Part shown: piece by piece, positions 16,846 through 25,280 of the stretch
Numbering within the stretch: position 1 is the stretch's first letter
Layout of the letters: each line of letters opens with the position of its first letter
Origin: G016234445 sp964438865
GTDB lineage: Bacteria > Chloroflexota > Dehalococcoidia > Tepidiformales > Tepidiformaceae
Length of the DNA stretch: 64,000 nucleotides
Assembly (NCBI GenBank): GCA_964438865.1
Contig: CAYTMI010000013.1
Coordinates: 1 to 64,000 of the forward strand
Direction: 5' to 3'
Program-made: the position numbers and the translations under genes
Notes under the pieces: generated by a model
What the model saw: the letters and a program-made list of their open reading frames with translations, nothing else
What the model was told of the DNA's origin: nothing
Databases searched by the model: none

Positions 16846-17886
16846 GTGGCCGCAGATAACGCTGTCCTTAGCCAGCGCGAAATCGATGCTCTACTCAATG
16901 CCGACCTTGATAGCGCATCGCCGGGCGAGGGCATCCCAACGCCCGGTCCCCGGCCCGATGCCGGCCGCAAGATCAAGCCCTACGACTTCCGGCATCCCGA
17001 GAAGCTTTCGAAGGAACAGATCCGCGGCCTCCAGATCATGCAGAACAGCGTCGCCAGTGCGCTCGCGGCAGCCTTCTCAGCCCGCCTCCGCGCCCAGGTG
17101 GAAGCCAGGCTCAGCGCCCTCGAACGCGGGATCTATGAGGAATACACCGCCCAGATCGGCCCCAACGCGCTGGTCGTCATCATCGACATGAACCCCCTGC
17201 ACGGGTACGCTGTCGCCGCTTTCGGCCTCGACGTGGCATTCGGCATCATCGACCGCCTGCTCGGCGGGCGCGGCAAGCGCAACACCCGTGTCCTCAACCG
17301 CGACCTCACGGACATCGAAATCGCACTCATCCGCCACATCGGCATGGACATCGCTCTCTCTCTCATCGAGCCCTGGTCCCGGGTCACGGACCTCATTCCC
17401 GATGTCACGGAACTCGCGCTCGGTCCGCAGGTGCTCCACGCAATCCCCCCTTCGGAATTCGTTATCACTGCCTGGTACGAAGTTCGATTCGCCGATCAGA
17501 CCGGGGGGATCTCGCTCTGCTTCCCCCTCACCGTGCTGGAACAGATCCTCCCGAAGCTCACCGGACAGAGCCTCTTCGACAACCGCCCGGGCCGGACCGT
17601 CTCCGAAATCAGCCGAGTCAGCAACGACCAGTTGATGCCGATGACAGTTCCCCTCCGGGCGATCCTGGGGACTGCCCGGGTCAGCGTCGGCGAGATCGCG
17701 GACCTCGAACCCGGCGATGTGATCGTCCTCGATCACGAAGTCGACGAGCCGCTTCGGGTCCGTGTGGGGAACTGCGAACGCTTCGCCGGGTTCGCCGGCA
17801 CACGCGGCCGAAAAATGGCACTCCAGTTGAACGGAGTTGTTGACGATGATGGTTGGGTGAAGCCCTTCGAGGAGGTTCGCGGATGA
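16846..17886 (+). CDS. fliM: Flagellar motor switch protein FliM
   Basis: A 346-residue protein from GTG with GGAGG 6 to 10 bases upstream. The N-terminal LSQREIDALLNAD is the CheY-P binding peptide. The CheC-like middle domain (about 50-245) contains YDFRHPEKLSKEQIR and FGIIDRLLGGRG. The C-terminal SpoA domain (about 255-335) has VPLRAILGTARVSVGEI and LRVRVGNCERFAG. FliM forms the C-ring with FliG and FliN and switches rotation. It is the first gene of a unit with an unknown gene (overlap) and cheX. Other flagellar structural genes are not in the window. Confidence 0.96.
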   Translation: MAADNAVLSQREIDALLNADLDSASPGEGIPTPGPRPDAGRKIKPYDFRHPEKLSKEQIRGLQIMQNSVASALAAAFSARLRAQVEARLSALERGIYEEYTAQIGPNALVVIIDMNPLHGYAVAAFGLDVAFGIIDRLLGGRGKRNTRVLNRDLTDIEIALIRHIGMDIALSLIEPWSRVTDLIPDVTELALGPQVLHAIPPSEFVITAWYEVRFADQTGGISLCFPLTVLEQILPKLTGQSLFDNRPGRTVSEISRVSNDQLMPMTVPLRAILGTARVSVGEIADLEPGDVIVLDHEVDEPLRVRVGNCERFAGFAGTRGRKMALQLNGVVDDDGWVKPFEEVRG

Positions 17887-18233
17887 CCAGCGTCACCCCA
17901 ATCCGGGCGGTCTTGATGTCGGCGGAAATTCGCGAGACCGGCAACGGGTTCCACCGGCTCGTCTACAAAGTCGATGGCGGTCGCAACGGCATGAGCAACG
18001 TGACCGTCCTTATTTCCCAGGACGCCCACCGGAAGCTTGCCAACCAGCTTGCCCGTGCCCGCCAGCAGCACGTCGAAAAGGCGGCCCTCCTGAAGGCCTG
18101 GGCCCGCTGGGAACTCGCCATGCGCATGGAAGACATGGGTGCGCTCCCGGGGACGCTCACCGTCACGGCGACCGACCTGGACGACTTCGGCGCCTACGCA
18201 ACCGATTTCGCCCGGACCTTGAAGGCCGGCTAG
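17883..18233 (+). CDS. Uncharacterised protein in the fliM-cheX operon
   Basis: A 116-residue soluble protein. ATG 17883 overlaps the fliM stop (ATGA), which fixes the start and implies coupled translation. It has no signal peptide or membrane helix. The sequence opens with a beta-rich segment (RAVLMSAEIRETGNGFHRLVY, about 8-28). A helical, charged middle follows (AHRKLANQLARARQQHVEKA), then an acidic beta-like end. I do not recognise a family. Position between two CheY-P-interacting proteins suggests a motor or chemotaxis role, but that is inference from context only. Confidence 0.7.
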   Translation: MTSVTPIRAVLMSAEIRETGNGFHRLVYKVDGGRNGMSNVTVLISQDAHRKLANQLARARQQHVEKAALLKAWARWELAMRMEDMGALPGTLTVTATDLDDFGAYATDFARTLKAG

Positions 18234-18285
18234 ACGGAGTGCGGCCGTTTCGGGGCTGTCCCAACCACTTGCGAAGGACAAAGCA

Positions 18286-18807
18286 TTGCTAGCAAAAGTG
18301 ACTGTTGCCGAAGCAGCCCAGGCTGTAGCCAGCGGACCGGAGAAGGCTCGCGTTGAACTCGTTGCTCCCTTTGTTGAGGCGGCCGCGCGCGTCCTCATGC
18401 AGGAATGTGGCGAAACCGTAGGCAAAGGCCAGCTCTACCGCGTCCGCTCGCCCCAGACCACCAACGACATCTCCGCCCTCATCGCCATCACGGGCGCCGT
18501 GGCCGGGCTCGTCGTCTATTCGATGACCATGGCAACGGCTCGCCACCTCGCCGGCAAGATGATGGGCGAAGAGATCGCCGAGCTCGACCCCATCGCCCAG
18601 AGCGCGATTGCCGAACTGGCGAACATGATCACCGGGCAGGCGGGCATCCGACTCGAAAAAAGCGGCTTCCCCAGTGACATGTCCCCCCCGGTGCTGCTCA
18701 TGGGCCAGGGAAGTTCGATCGCGACGTTCAACCTCACGCGCCTCGTCGTGCCCCTCGTCGTCAGCTCCGGCGAATTCAGCATCGACGTCGCGATCAAGGA
18801 AACGTAG
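18286..18807 (+). CDS. cheX: CheX-type CheY-P phosphatase
   Basis: A 173-residue protein from TTG, with GAAGGA 7 bases upstream. The CheX fold has one active site: IAQSAIAELANMITGQAGI supplies the E-x-x-N pair, followed by the SDMSPPVLLMG loop. The gly-rich strand TGAVAGLVVYSM also matches. CheX removes phosphate from CheY-P and normally works as a dimer. With CheC in the opposite operon the cell has two phosphatases of this superfamily. It ends the fliM operon. Confidence 0.9.
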   Translation: MLAKVTVAEAAQAVASGPEKARVELVAPFVEAAARVLMQECGETVGKGQLYRVRSPQTTNDISALIAITGAVAGLVVYSMTMATARHLAGKMMGEEIAELDPIAQSAIAELANMITGQAGIRLEKSGFPSDMSPPVLLMGQGSSIATFNLTRLVVPLVVSSGEFSIDVAIKET

Positions 18808-18878
18808 GCACCCGCGGGTATCCGGCCGACGGTCCCATTCGCTGTACCGTTCCAGCCGGCGCCCGTAGCATTCCTCCA

Positions 18879-19121
18879 ATGACTGCACCCCAGCAGCCCC
18901 GCCGTACTCGCCGCCGGGCCGCGCCGGCGGCCTCCCTGCCGCGCCCATCGGCGTCCCAGGAGTCGCTGCGCGCGACCTCCACCGCCGCCCGCCGCACGCT
19001 TGGCCATCGCGAACACCACGTTACGACCGACTATCGCTACGTTATCAGCGACCTGGCGACCGTCGCCGTCGTCGGGGCCGTCGCCGTCGCGTTCATCGTC
19101 GGGATGTCCTTCTTCCTCTAG
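18879..19121 (+). CDS. Small membrane protein with basic N-terminal tail
   Basis: An 80-residue protein. The first 45 residues are rich in Arg, Pro, Ser and Ala without hydrophobic stretches. A single membrane helix fills the C terminus (about 60-79, ATVAVVGAVAVAFIVGMSFF). It resembles a tail-anchored protein, or a small membrane partner with a disordered cytoplasmic arm. No family is recognised. It converges with the next gene at a 15-base gap holding the palindrome TCCCGCGGGA. Confidence 0.55.
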   Translation: MTAPQQPRRTRRRAAPAASLPRPSASQESLRATSTAARRTLGHREHHVTTDYRYVISDLATVAVVGAVAVAFIVGMSFFL

Positions 19122-19136
19122 ATCCCGCGGGAACCG

Positions 19137-19628
19137 TCAGCGCAGGTTCTGGTAGGCCAGGTACATCCCGATTGCCGCCGCTACCAGACCGAACCGCGCT
19201 ACTTCGAAGTCGATGAAGAGCAGCTGCGTCGCCCAGGCAAGGGCGATCCCGCCCATGGCGAAGCCCATCACCAGCGGCCCCCGCTTCCTTCCGGTTGCCA
19301 GTTCCATCGCGCGCGTGAACGCCCATCCAAGCCCCGCGCCGATGAAGATCGAGAAAAATCCCACGGTGAACGGGATGAGAACCGCCACCCAGACGAGGCC
19401 CATCACCAGTCCGCCTCCCAGGGCGGCTGCCCCGGCGCGGAGGATGTGGGCGGTCGACAGGGTGTAGACGGGCGATTTCGTCAGATGGGCGCAGTCCTTG
19501 CAGCGTGCCCCCACCGGCGACTGGATCAGGCATTTCGGGCAGATCGGAGTGTCGCAGCGGCTGCAGCGAAGCGCGGTCTCCACACCCGGGTTGCGCGGAC
19601 ATTCGACCACGGAAGTCACGGCGGCCAT
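19137..19628 (-). CDS. B-box zinc finger membrane protein
   Basis: A 163-residue protein. The N-terminal 45 residues hold a zinc-binding module: ECPRNPGVETALRCSRCDTP, then CPKC and CKDCAH, typical of the B-box-like finger found ahead of bacterial membrane domains such as rhomboids. Four hydrophobic segments follow (about 62-83, 86-106, 119-137 and 140-158). No catalytic Ser/His of a rhomboid protease is visible in the membrane part. The function is unknown. Confidence 0.7.
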   Translation of the reverse strand: MAAVTSVVECPRNPGVETALRCSRCDTPICPKCLIQSPVGARCKDCAHLTKSPVYTLSTAHILRAGAAALGGGLVMGLVWVAVLIPFTVGFFSIFIGAGLGWAFTRAMELATGRKRGPLVMGFAMGGIALAWATQLLFIDFEVARFGLVAAAIGMYLAYQNLR

Positions 19629-19696
19629 CCTACCAATCTCCGCCGTAACAGGCGTCGCTCCAGCGTATCGCGGTGACCGGAAAGCGCGGGTCTACG

Positions 19697-20140
19697 CTAT
19701 TCGGCGGTGCTGCCCATGTCGACCAGGGCGAAGGATATCCTGCCCTCGGCGGCGAGTTGGCCGTCCACCGTGGCCTTCACGTGACCCTTGCCCACGGGCC
19801 CGCGCATCTTTTCGAGCGTGAACTCCAGGCGGAGCTGGTCCCCGGGCACCACCGGCCGGCGGAACCGCATCTGTTCGATTCCCCCGAAGAGCGGCGTCTT
19901 CCCCGCCATCTCCACGCCCTTGAGCAGCGAAATCGCCGCCACCTGGGCCAGCGCCTCAACGATGAGGACCCCTGGCATCACCTTCCGCCCGGGAAAGTGG
20001 CCTTCGAAGAACCACTCGTTGGCAGTTACGTTCTTGATCCCGACGGCGCTCTTGCCTTCGACGATCTCCACAATCCGGTCGACCAGCAGGAACGGATAGC
20101 GGTGGGGGATGATGGCCTCAATCTGGTCTGCGTCGATCAC
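19697..20140 (-). CDS. fabZ: 3-hydroxyacyl-ACP dehydratase FabZ
   Basis: A 147-residue hot-dog-fold enzyme that dehydrates 3-hydroxyacyl-ACP to trans-2-enoyl-ACP in fatty-acid elongation. HRYPFLLVDRI and GHFPGRKVMPGVLIVEALAQ contain the catalytic His and Glu. The start is GTG 20140, overlapping the stop of the PHP gene (GTGA). It is the last gene of a run beginning at rny, an unusual partner set for fabZ. Length and motifs are normal. Confidence 0.95.
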   Translation of the reverse strand: MIDADQIEAIIPHRYPFLLVDRIVEIVEGKSAVGIKNVTANEWFFEGHFPGRKVMPGVLIVEALAQVAAISLLKGVEMAGKTPLFGGIEQMRFRRPVVPGDQLRLEFTLEKMRGPVGKGHVKATVDGQLAAEGRISFALVDMGSTAE

Positions 20141-21000
20141 GAAGTGCCTCCCGCGGTGCCAGTGTCTACGCCGGCTTGCTCCAGGAATCTCACGAAGGCG
20201 TCCACGGCCGCGTCCGGGAAGGGGATGTCGCCGATTTCGCGGTCGTCCGGATTGCCAAGTCCGTGGTAGTCGCTCCCGCCTGACATGGCCATCCCGAGCC
20301 GGGTGGCCAGCCGCTGGTGGGCCGCGACGGTGGCCGCGTCGTAGTGCTTGTAGTAAGTCTCGAGGCCGTCCGCGCCCCACTCCCGGAGCTGCTCGACCGC
20401 GGGCTCGTAGTCGGTGTCGATGAAGACCGCGTGCGCGACGACCACGACCCCGCCGTTGCCATGGATCATCCGGATCGCGTCGGGCGGGTCGAGCTTCTCG
20501 CGCTGGACGTCCGCAGGCTTGCCGTTCCCGAGCCAGAGGTCGAAGGCTTCCTGGACGTTCGCCACGTGGCCCACTTCGACCAGCGCCCGGGCGACGTGCG
20601 GGCGCCCAACCGTCGCCTCCCCGGCGATTTCGAACACCCGGTCGACGTCGATCGGCACCCCGTGGTCCGCCAGAATCTTCACGATCTCCCTCGTGCGCCC
20701 CAGGCGCCCATGGCGCTGCCACGAAAGGAACTCCTGCAGCGGCTTCGATTCTACGTTAAACCCGAACCCCAGCAGGTGGACATCGGCCCTTCCGAGGTCC
20801 GTGCTCAACTCAATGCCCGGGATCAGCCGAAGCCCGAGCCTGGCCGCTTCGGCGCGCGCTTCGGCCAGTCCCTCGGTTGTGTCGTGGTCGGTCAGGGAGA
20901 GGGCGCGCACACCCTTCGCGGCAGCCGTCTGCATCACCCATGCCGGGGGGCGGACGCCGTCGCTCGCGGTGCTGTGGAGGTGGAAATCGCCTTTGGCCAT
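20137..21000 (-). CDS. PHP-domain phosphoesterase (YciV/RNase AM-like)
   Basis: A 287-residue enzyme of the polymerase-and-histidinol-phosphatase superfamily. Metal-binding motifs are clear: DFHLHSTASDG near the N terminus, LTDHDTTEG, PGIELS, VVVAHAVF, and SGGSDYHG near the C terminus. Known relatives are 3',5'-nucleoside bisphosphate phosphatases and 5'-3' exoribonuclease RNase AM. ATG 21000 overlaps the ymdB stop and its own stop overlaps fabZ. Placement with rny and ymdB fits a role in RNA or nucleotide turnover, by inference. Confidence 0.85.
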   Translation of the reverse strand: MAKGDFHLHSTASDGVRPPAWVMQTAAAKGVRALSLTDHDTTEGLAEARAEAARLGLRLIPGIELSTDLGRADVHLLGFGFNVESKPLQEFLSWQRHGRLGRTREIVKILADHGVPIDVDRVFEIAGEATVGRPHVARALVEVGHVANVQEAFDLWLGNGKPADVQREKLDPPDAIRMIHGNGGVVVVAHAVFIDTDYEPAVEQLREWGADGLETYYKHYDAATVAAHQRLATRLGMAMSGGSDYHGLGNPDDREIGDIPFPDAAVDAFVRFLEQAGVDTGTAGGTS

Positions 21001-21767
21001 CAACACAGCGTCCTGTCGACGCGCTCGATCGAGCAGGCACGCGCGCTGCCGTCGTCGATGTCGACCATCACGCCGTTGATGACCGCCGGGCCGTCGGCGG
21101 TGTGGAGGCGCGTCGGCATTTGTGTCAGGAACCGCGCGATGACGCTTTCCACCCTGTCGCCGATTACGGAATCGCGGGCGCCGCACATCCCCGCGTCGGT
21201 GCAGTAGGCGGTGCCCTGCGGCAAGACCCGGCAATCCGCGGTCGGGACGTGGGTATGGGTGCCGATGACAGCGCTCACCCTGCCGTCGAGGTACCAGCCC
21301 AGGGCCTGCTTTTCGCTCGTTGCCTCAGCGTGGATGTCGACGACCACCACCGTTCCCGGGGCGATAGACCGGAGGACCTCGTCGGCCGCGCGGAAGGGGT
21401 CGTCGTAGGCAGTGCCCATGAAGGTCCGCCCGATCAGGTTCACCAGCACGAGGTTGCCCACCTGCACGACCCCCGTGCCCGGCGCCCCCGGTGGATAGTT
21501 GTGGGGCCGCGCGATCGGCTTGCCCGAATCGAGGTAGGGGTAGACTTCCCGGTGCTGGAAGGTGTGGTTCCCGCCACTGATGATGTCCACCCCGCCGGCC
21601 AGCAATTCGTCGGCGATCTTCGGGGTGATCCCCTTGCCGCCGGCGACGTTCTCGCCGTTAGCTATGACATAATCTGGGCCGAGCTCGGCGCGAAGCCCCG
21701 GTACTGACGCCAGTACCGCGTCGCGCCCGCAGCTCCCCACGATGTCGCCGAGGAACAACACCCGCAT
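21000..21767 (-). CDS. ymdB: YmdB-family metallophosphoesterase
   Basis: A 255-residue protein of the TIGR00282/YmdB group. Metal ligands are in FLGDIVGSCGRDAV, VIANGENVAGG, ISGGNHTFQHREV, VDIHAEATSEKQAL and IGTHTHVPTAD. The Bacillus homologue hydrolyses 2',3'-cAMP and affects biofilm versus motility decisions. The gene follows rny by 2 bases and overlaps the PHP gene. This is the conserved rny-ymdB pair seen in many Gram-positive-type bacteria. Confidence 0.93.
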   Translation of the reverse strand: MRVLFLGDIVGSCGRDAVLASVPGLRAELGPDYVIANGENVAGGKGITPKIADELLAGGVDIISGGNHTFQHREVYPYLDSGKPIARPHNYPPGAPGTGVVQVGNLVLVNLIGRTFMGTAYDDPFRAADEVLRSIAPGTVVVVDIHAEATSEKQALGWYLDGRVSAVIGTHTHVPTADCRVLPQGTAYCTDAGMCGARDSVIGDRVESVIARFLTQMPTRLHTADGPAVINGVMVDIDDGSARACSIERVDRTLC

Positions 21768-21769
21768 CG

Positions 21770-23296
21770 TTAGCGCGCGTACTCGGTCGCCCGGGTCTCC
21801 CGCACAACGGTGACTTTGATCTGGCCGGGATACTCCATTGTCTCCTCGATCTTCTGGCTCACGTCTCGGGCGATGCGCATCGCCGCGAGGTCGTCAACCT
21901 GCTCCGGCCGGACGATGATCCGGATTTCGCGTCCCGCCTGGATCGCGAATGCGGATTCCACGCCCTTGAACCCGCGGGCGATCTCCTCCAGCGTCTGCAG
22001 GCGGCGAATGTAGTTCTCCAGCGATTCCCGTCGTGCTCCTGGCCGCCCGCCGCTGACCGCGTCGGCCATCATCACGAGGACCGCTTCCACCGAGGTCGGC
22101 TCGACTTCTTCGTGGTGCGCTTCGATGCAGTGCGCAACCGCCTCCTTCACCCGGAACCGGCGGGCGATGTCGGCTCCGATGAGCGCATGAGTCCCTTCGA
22201 CTTCGTGGTCGACGGCCTTCCCGAGGTCATGGAGGAACCCGCCGGCCCGCGCGATGTCGGCGTCGGCGCCGATCTCGCGGGCCAGCATCGCGGCGATGTG
22301 GGCCGTCTCGATCGAGTGGCGCATGACGTTCTGCCCGTAGCTGGTCCGGTAGCGCAACCGCCCGAAGACCTTGAGAACCTCGGGATGAAGGTTCAGGACT
22401 CCCGCCTCCACCGCGGCCGCCTCCGCCGACTCGATCATGGTCGCCTCGACGTCGCGGCGGGCCTTGGCGACCGCCTCTTCGATGCGCGTCGGATGGATCC
22501 GGCCGTCGTGCACCAGGGAGCTGAGGGCGACGCGGGCCACTTCCCGGCGGACGGGGTCGAAGGCGCTCACCGTCACTGCGTCCGGGGTGTCGTCGATGAT
22601 CAGGTCGACACCGGTGGCCGCTTCGATGGCGCGGATATTGCGCCCTTCGCGGCCGATGATGCGCCCCTTCATGTCCTCGCTCGGGATCGCGACCACGGAA
22701 ACTGTGCTCTCCGCGGTGACTTCCGAGGTGTATCGCTGGATCGCCGTCGCCAGGATCTTGCGGGCGCGGACGGCTGCGGTAGCCTCCACTTCCTTCTCGA
22801 TCTCGCGGACTTTTCGGCTGGCCTCGTCGCGGATTTCGACTTCGATGGCCGACATCAGCTGTTCCCGTGCCTCGGCGGCGGTCAGCGCGGCGATCCGCTC
22901 GAGTTCCTGTTGGTGGCGGGCGCGAAGCTGCTCGGCCTCGGTCCTCGCCTGCTCGATCCCGGTCTCCCGGTCGCGGACGGTTTGGTCGCGGCGGTCGAGC
23001 GCCTCGGCCTTGCGGTCGAGGTTTTCTTCCTTCTGTGCGAGCCGCTGTTCGGTGCGGACCGCTTCTGCGCGGCGCTCCCGGATTTCGGCTTCGGTGCTAC
23101 TCCGGAGCGAAAGGTTCTCTTCTTTCGCCTGCAGCAACAGCTCTTTCTGCTTTGTTTCGGCCTCAGCGAGTACCCGGCTGGCCTGCTCCTCTGCGTCTTG
23201 CAGTGATGTCCCCAGCGTGCGGCGTCGCGCGAAGTAGCCTCCCGCGGCGCCGGCCAGCAATCCCGCCAGGCCGACGATCACGATAATCGCCGGCAT
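21770..23296 (-). CDS. rny: Ribonuclease Y
   Basis: A 508-residue membrane-anchored endoribonuclease that initiates mRNA decay. An N-terminal membrane helix (about 2-22) precedes a long charged coiled coil (about 30-195). The KH domain holds GREGRNIRAIEAATGVD. The HD domain has RHSIETAHIAAML and GGFLHDLGKAVDHEVEGTHA. The C-terminal family block ends near MEYPGQIKVTVVRE. It heads the rny-ymdB-PHP-fabZ run. The upstream gap to recX carries a terminator-like hairpin and a TTGACA box. Confidence 0.96.
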   Translation of the reverse strand: MPAIIVIVGLAGLLAGAAGGYFARRRTLGTSLQDAEEQASRVLAEAETKQKELLLQAKEENLSLRSSTEAEIRERRAEAVRTEQRLAQKEENLDRKAEALDRRDQTVRDRETGIEQARTEAEQLRARHQQELERIAALTAAEAREQLMSAIEVEIRDEASRKVREIEKEVEATAAVRARKILATAIQRYTSEVTAESTVSVVAIPSEDMKGRIIGREGRNIRAIEAATGVDLIIDDTPDAVTVSAFDPVRREVARVALSSLVHDGRIHPTRIEEAVAKARRDVEATMIESAEAAAVEAGVLNLHPEVLKVFGRLRYRTSYGQNVMRHSIETAHIAAMLAREIGADADIARAGGFLHDLGKAVDHEVEGTHALIGADIARRFRVKEAVAHCIEAHHEEVEPTSVEAVLVMMADAVSGGRPGARRESLENYIRRLQTLEEIARGFKGVESAFAIQAGREIRIIVRPEQVDDLAAMRIARDVSQKIEETMEYPGQIKVTVVRETRATEYAR

Positions 23297-23334
23297 TGAA
23301 TCTCTCCAGGTGTCCAGTTGAAAGTGGGAATGTC

Positions 23335-23366
23335 AAAGAAAAACCACCGCCCGCTTGGAAACGGGC
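23335..23366 (-). terminator. Hairpin with T-tract between recX and rny
   Basis: On the minus strand GCCCG (23366-23362) pairs with CGGGC (23353-23349) around an 8-base loop, followed by GGTGG and TTTTTCTTT. This is a plausible terminator for recA-recX. A candidate promoter (TTGACT 23410-23405, TACGAT 23386-23381, 18-base spacing) lies before it, so it could instead attenuate rny. Confidence 0.45.
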
Positions 23367-23424
23367 TGGGAGTTCCGGCGATCGTACGCTCGCCCGGGGC
23401 GGCAAGTCAAAGAAAACGTGAAGC

Positions 23425-24105
23425 CTATGACGGATCGTCAGGCATCAACCCGTCCGGGGCAGCGCCAGCGTTGGCCTGCTCCCACGCCGCCCGGGTGGCG
23501 CGGCTCGCGACCTCGTAGTCGAATCCTCGTCTCCGCAAGAAGCCGCCGACCTTCCCGGCGAAGACTTCATAGGTCGCGCCGGTGAGGCTCCGGGCCTTTC
23601 TGATCGCGAGCGCTTCTGCCGTCGCCAGGTCGTCGATCCCCTCCGTGACGATGTCGACGGACTCCGGCTCGATCCCGCGGCTCAGCAGTTCATAGCGCAA
23701 CATCCGTCGGCCACGGGGGGCACTCTGGCGGCGGTCCTCCACCCAGGCGCGCGCAAACTTTTCGTCGTCCAGCAGGCCTGCCCGGCGCAGCCGCAGCACC
23801 TCGTCGTCGATCGCTTCCGGGGCAGTGCCGCGCATCGCCAGCCGCGTCCGCATCTCCTGCTCGCTCCGGGCCCGGTGCGAAAGCAGGCGCAGCGCCGCTT
23901 CGTGCGCCACCGAGCGCTGTTCGGCAGCCTCCAGGGCGTGGAACAGCGTCTCCGCCGCCGGGTCGCCTTCGCGGGGCCCGACCCGCTCGCAGGCGTCGTC
24001 GCTGAAGACGAATTCGCGCCCGTCGCTCAGGGTGATCAGCCGCATCCGCCCCTGGCCCACCGGCCGGATGGTGTGGATGGTCGGAAGAGTGGAGGGGTCG
24101 TCCAT
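23425..24105 (-). CDS. recX: RecA regulator RecX
   Basis: A 226-residue protein. The N-terminal part (LITLSDGREFVFSDD) is the extension seen in Gram-positive-type RecX. Helical repeats follow: ALRLLSHRARSEQEMRTRLAMRG, RLRRAGLLDDEKFARAWVEDR and LLSRGIEPESVD are the three-helix RecX modules, and a third set ends at LRRRGFDYEVASRA. RecX binds the RecA filament groove and blocks its extension and co-protease activity. It follows recA by 9 bases, so the two are co-transcribed. Confidence 0.92.
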   Translation of the reverse strand: MDDPSTLPTIHTIRPVGQGRMRLITLSDGREFVFSDDACERVGPREGDPAAETLFHALEAAEQRSVAHEAALRLLSHRARSEQEMRTRLAMRGTAPEAIDDEVLRLRRAGLLDDEKFARAWVEDRRQSAPRGRRMLRYELLSRGIEPESVDIVTEGIDDLATAEALAIRKARSLTGATYEVFAGKVGGFLRRRGFDYEVASRATRAAWEQANAGAAPDGLMPDDPS

Positions 24106-24114
24106 ACGGCCCGG

Positions 24115-25170
24115 TTAGCGTCCTCCCGCCACGACGGCCGTCTTCTTCTCCGCAGGTGCCCCGGCCATCGGTGGCAGCCCGGCTTCGCGCCGGATCTCCA
24201 CTTCGATCTCGTTCCGCACGTCCGGGTTGTCTTCGAGGAACTGCTTCGCATTCTCCCGGCCCTGGCCGATGCGGAGGTCGCCAAAGCTGTAAAACGCCCC
24301 TGCCTTCGTCAGGATGGCCTGTTCGACGCCGAGGTCCACGATGTCCCCGGTGCGGCTGATCCCGCGAGGGATGCCGAACATAATCTCGAACTCCGCCTGC
24401 TTGAATGGAGGCGCAACCTTGTTCTTCACGACCTTCACCTTCACGCGGTTGCCGATGATCTCCGTGCCCTTCTTCACCGATTCCACCCGTCGGATTTCGA
24501 GGCGCACCGACGCATAGAATTTCAGTGCCCGGCCCCCGGGCGTGACTTCGGGGTTCCCGAACACCACGCCGACCTTTTCCCGCAGCTGATTGATGAAGAT
24601 GACCGCGGTGCTCGTCGTGGAGATGGTCGGCGTGAGCTTCCGCATGGCCTGCGACATCAGCCGCGCCTGGAGGCCCATGTGCGAATCGCCCATCTCGCCC
24701 TCGATCTCCGCGCGGGGCACGAGCGCCGCCACCGAGTCCACCACGATCGCGTCAACCGCGTTCGAACGCACCAGCGCCTCGCAGATCTCCAACGCCTGCT
24801 CGCCCGTGTCCGGCTGGCTGACAAGGAGGTCTTCCACCCGGATGCCGAGGTCGCGCGCGTAGATGGGATCCATCGCGTGTTCGACGTCGATGTAGGCGGC
24901 AGTCCCGCCGGCCTTCTGCGCTTCGGCCATGATGTGCATGGCGAGGGTGCTCTTGCCGGCCGATTCGGGGCCGTAGATCTCGGTGATCCTTCCCCGTGGG
25001 ATGCCGCCGATCCCGAGTGCGATGTCGAGCGCCAGGGAACCCGTCGAGATCGCCTCGACCGTCATCCGCTCGGTCGCGTCACCCAGGCGCATCACTGCGC
25101 CCCGCCCGAATTGCTTCTCGATCTGCCCGAGCGCCAGTTCGAGCGCGCGTGCGCGGTCGTTCTCTGCCAT
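24115..25170 (-). CDS. recA: Recombinase RecA
   Basis: A 351-residue recombinase with Walker A GPESAGKSTLAMH, the STGSLALDIALGIGG segment, VIVDSVAALVPRAEIEGEMGD and the FINQLREKVGVVFGNPE L2-loop region. It forms ATP filaments on single-stranded DNA, drives strand exchange and activates LexA cleavage. No intein is present and length is normal. Upstream lie a perfect 20-bp palindrome (25200-25219) and a LexA-box-like sequence (25252-25263), consistent with SOS control. Confidence 0.98.
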   Translation of the reverse strand: MAENDRARALELALGQIEKQFGRGAVMRLGDATERMTVEAISTGSLALDIALGIGGIPRGRITEIYGPESAGKSTLAMHIMAEAQKAGGTAAYIDVEHAMDPIYARDLGIRVEDLLVSQPDTGEQALEICEALVRSNAVDAIVVDSVAALVPRAEIEGEMGDSHMGLQARLMSQAMRKLTPTISTTSTAVIFINQLREKVGVVFGNPEVTPGGRALKFYASVRLEIRRVESVKKGTEIIGNRVKVKVVKNKVAPPFKQAEFEIMFGIPRGISRTGDIVDLGVEQAILTKAGAFYSFGDLRIGQGRENAKQFLEDNPDVRNEIEVEIRREAGLPPMAGAPAEKKTAVVAGGR

Positions 25171-25199
25171 GCTGTCCCCTGCCGAAGTGGCCTGATTGC

Positions 25200-25219
25200 G
25201 GCCGATGATACCATCGGCC
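25200..25219. repeat. Perfect 8-4-8 palindrome upstream of recA
   Basis: GGCCGATG and CATCGGCC flank ATAC, 30 bases upstream of the recA start. It could be a leader hairpin, an operator, or a terminator for the upstream minus-strand DM13 gene, although no T-tract follows. Confidence 0.45.
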
Positions 25220-25251
25220 CGGCCTTTCCGGTGCAGATGCTACCCCATAGC

Positions 25252-25263
25252 AAACAAATGTTC
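25252..25263 (-). promoter_or_regulatory. Candidate LexA (SOS) box upstream of recA
   Basis: On the minus strand GAAC-ATTT-GTTT matches the Gram-positive-type GAACNNNNGTTC LexA site in seven of eight fixed positions. It lies 82 bases before the recA ATG. No clear promoter pair was assigned with it. Confidence 0.4.
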
Positions 25264-25280
25264 TACTGCGGCGGAATCGG

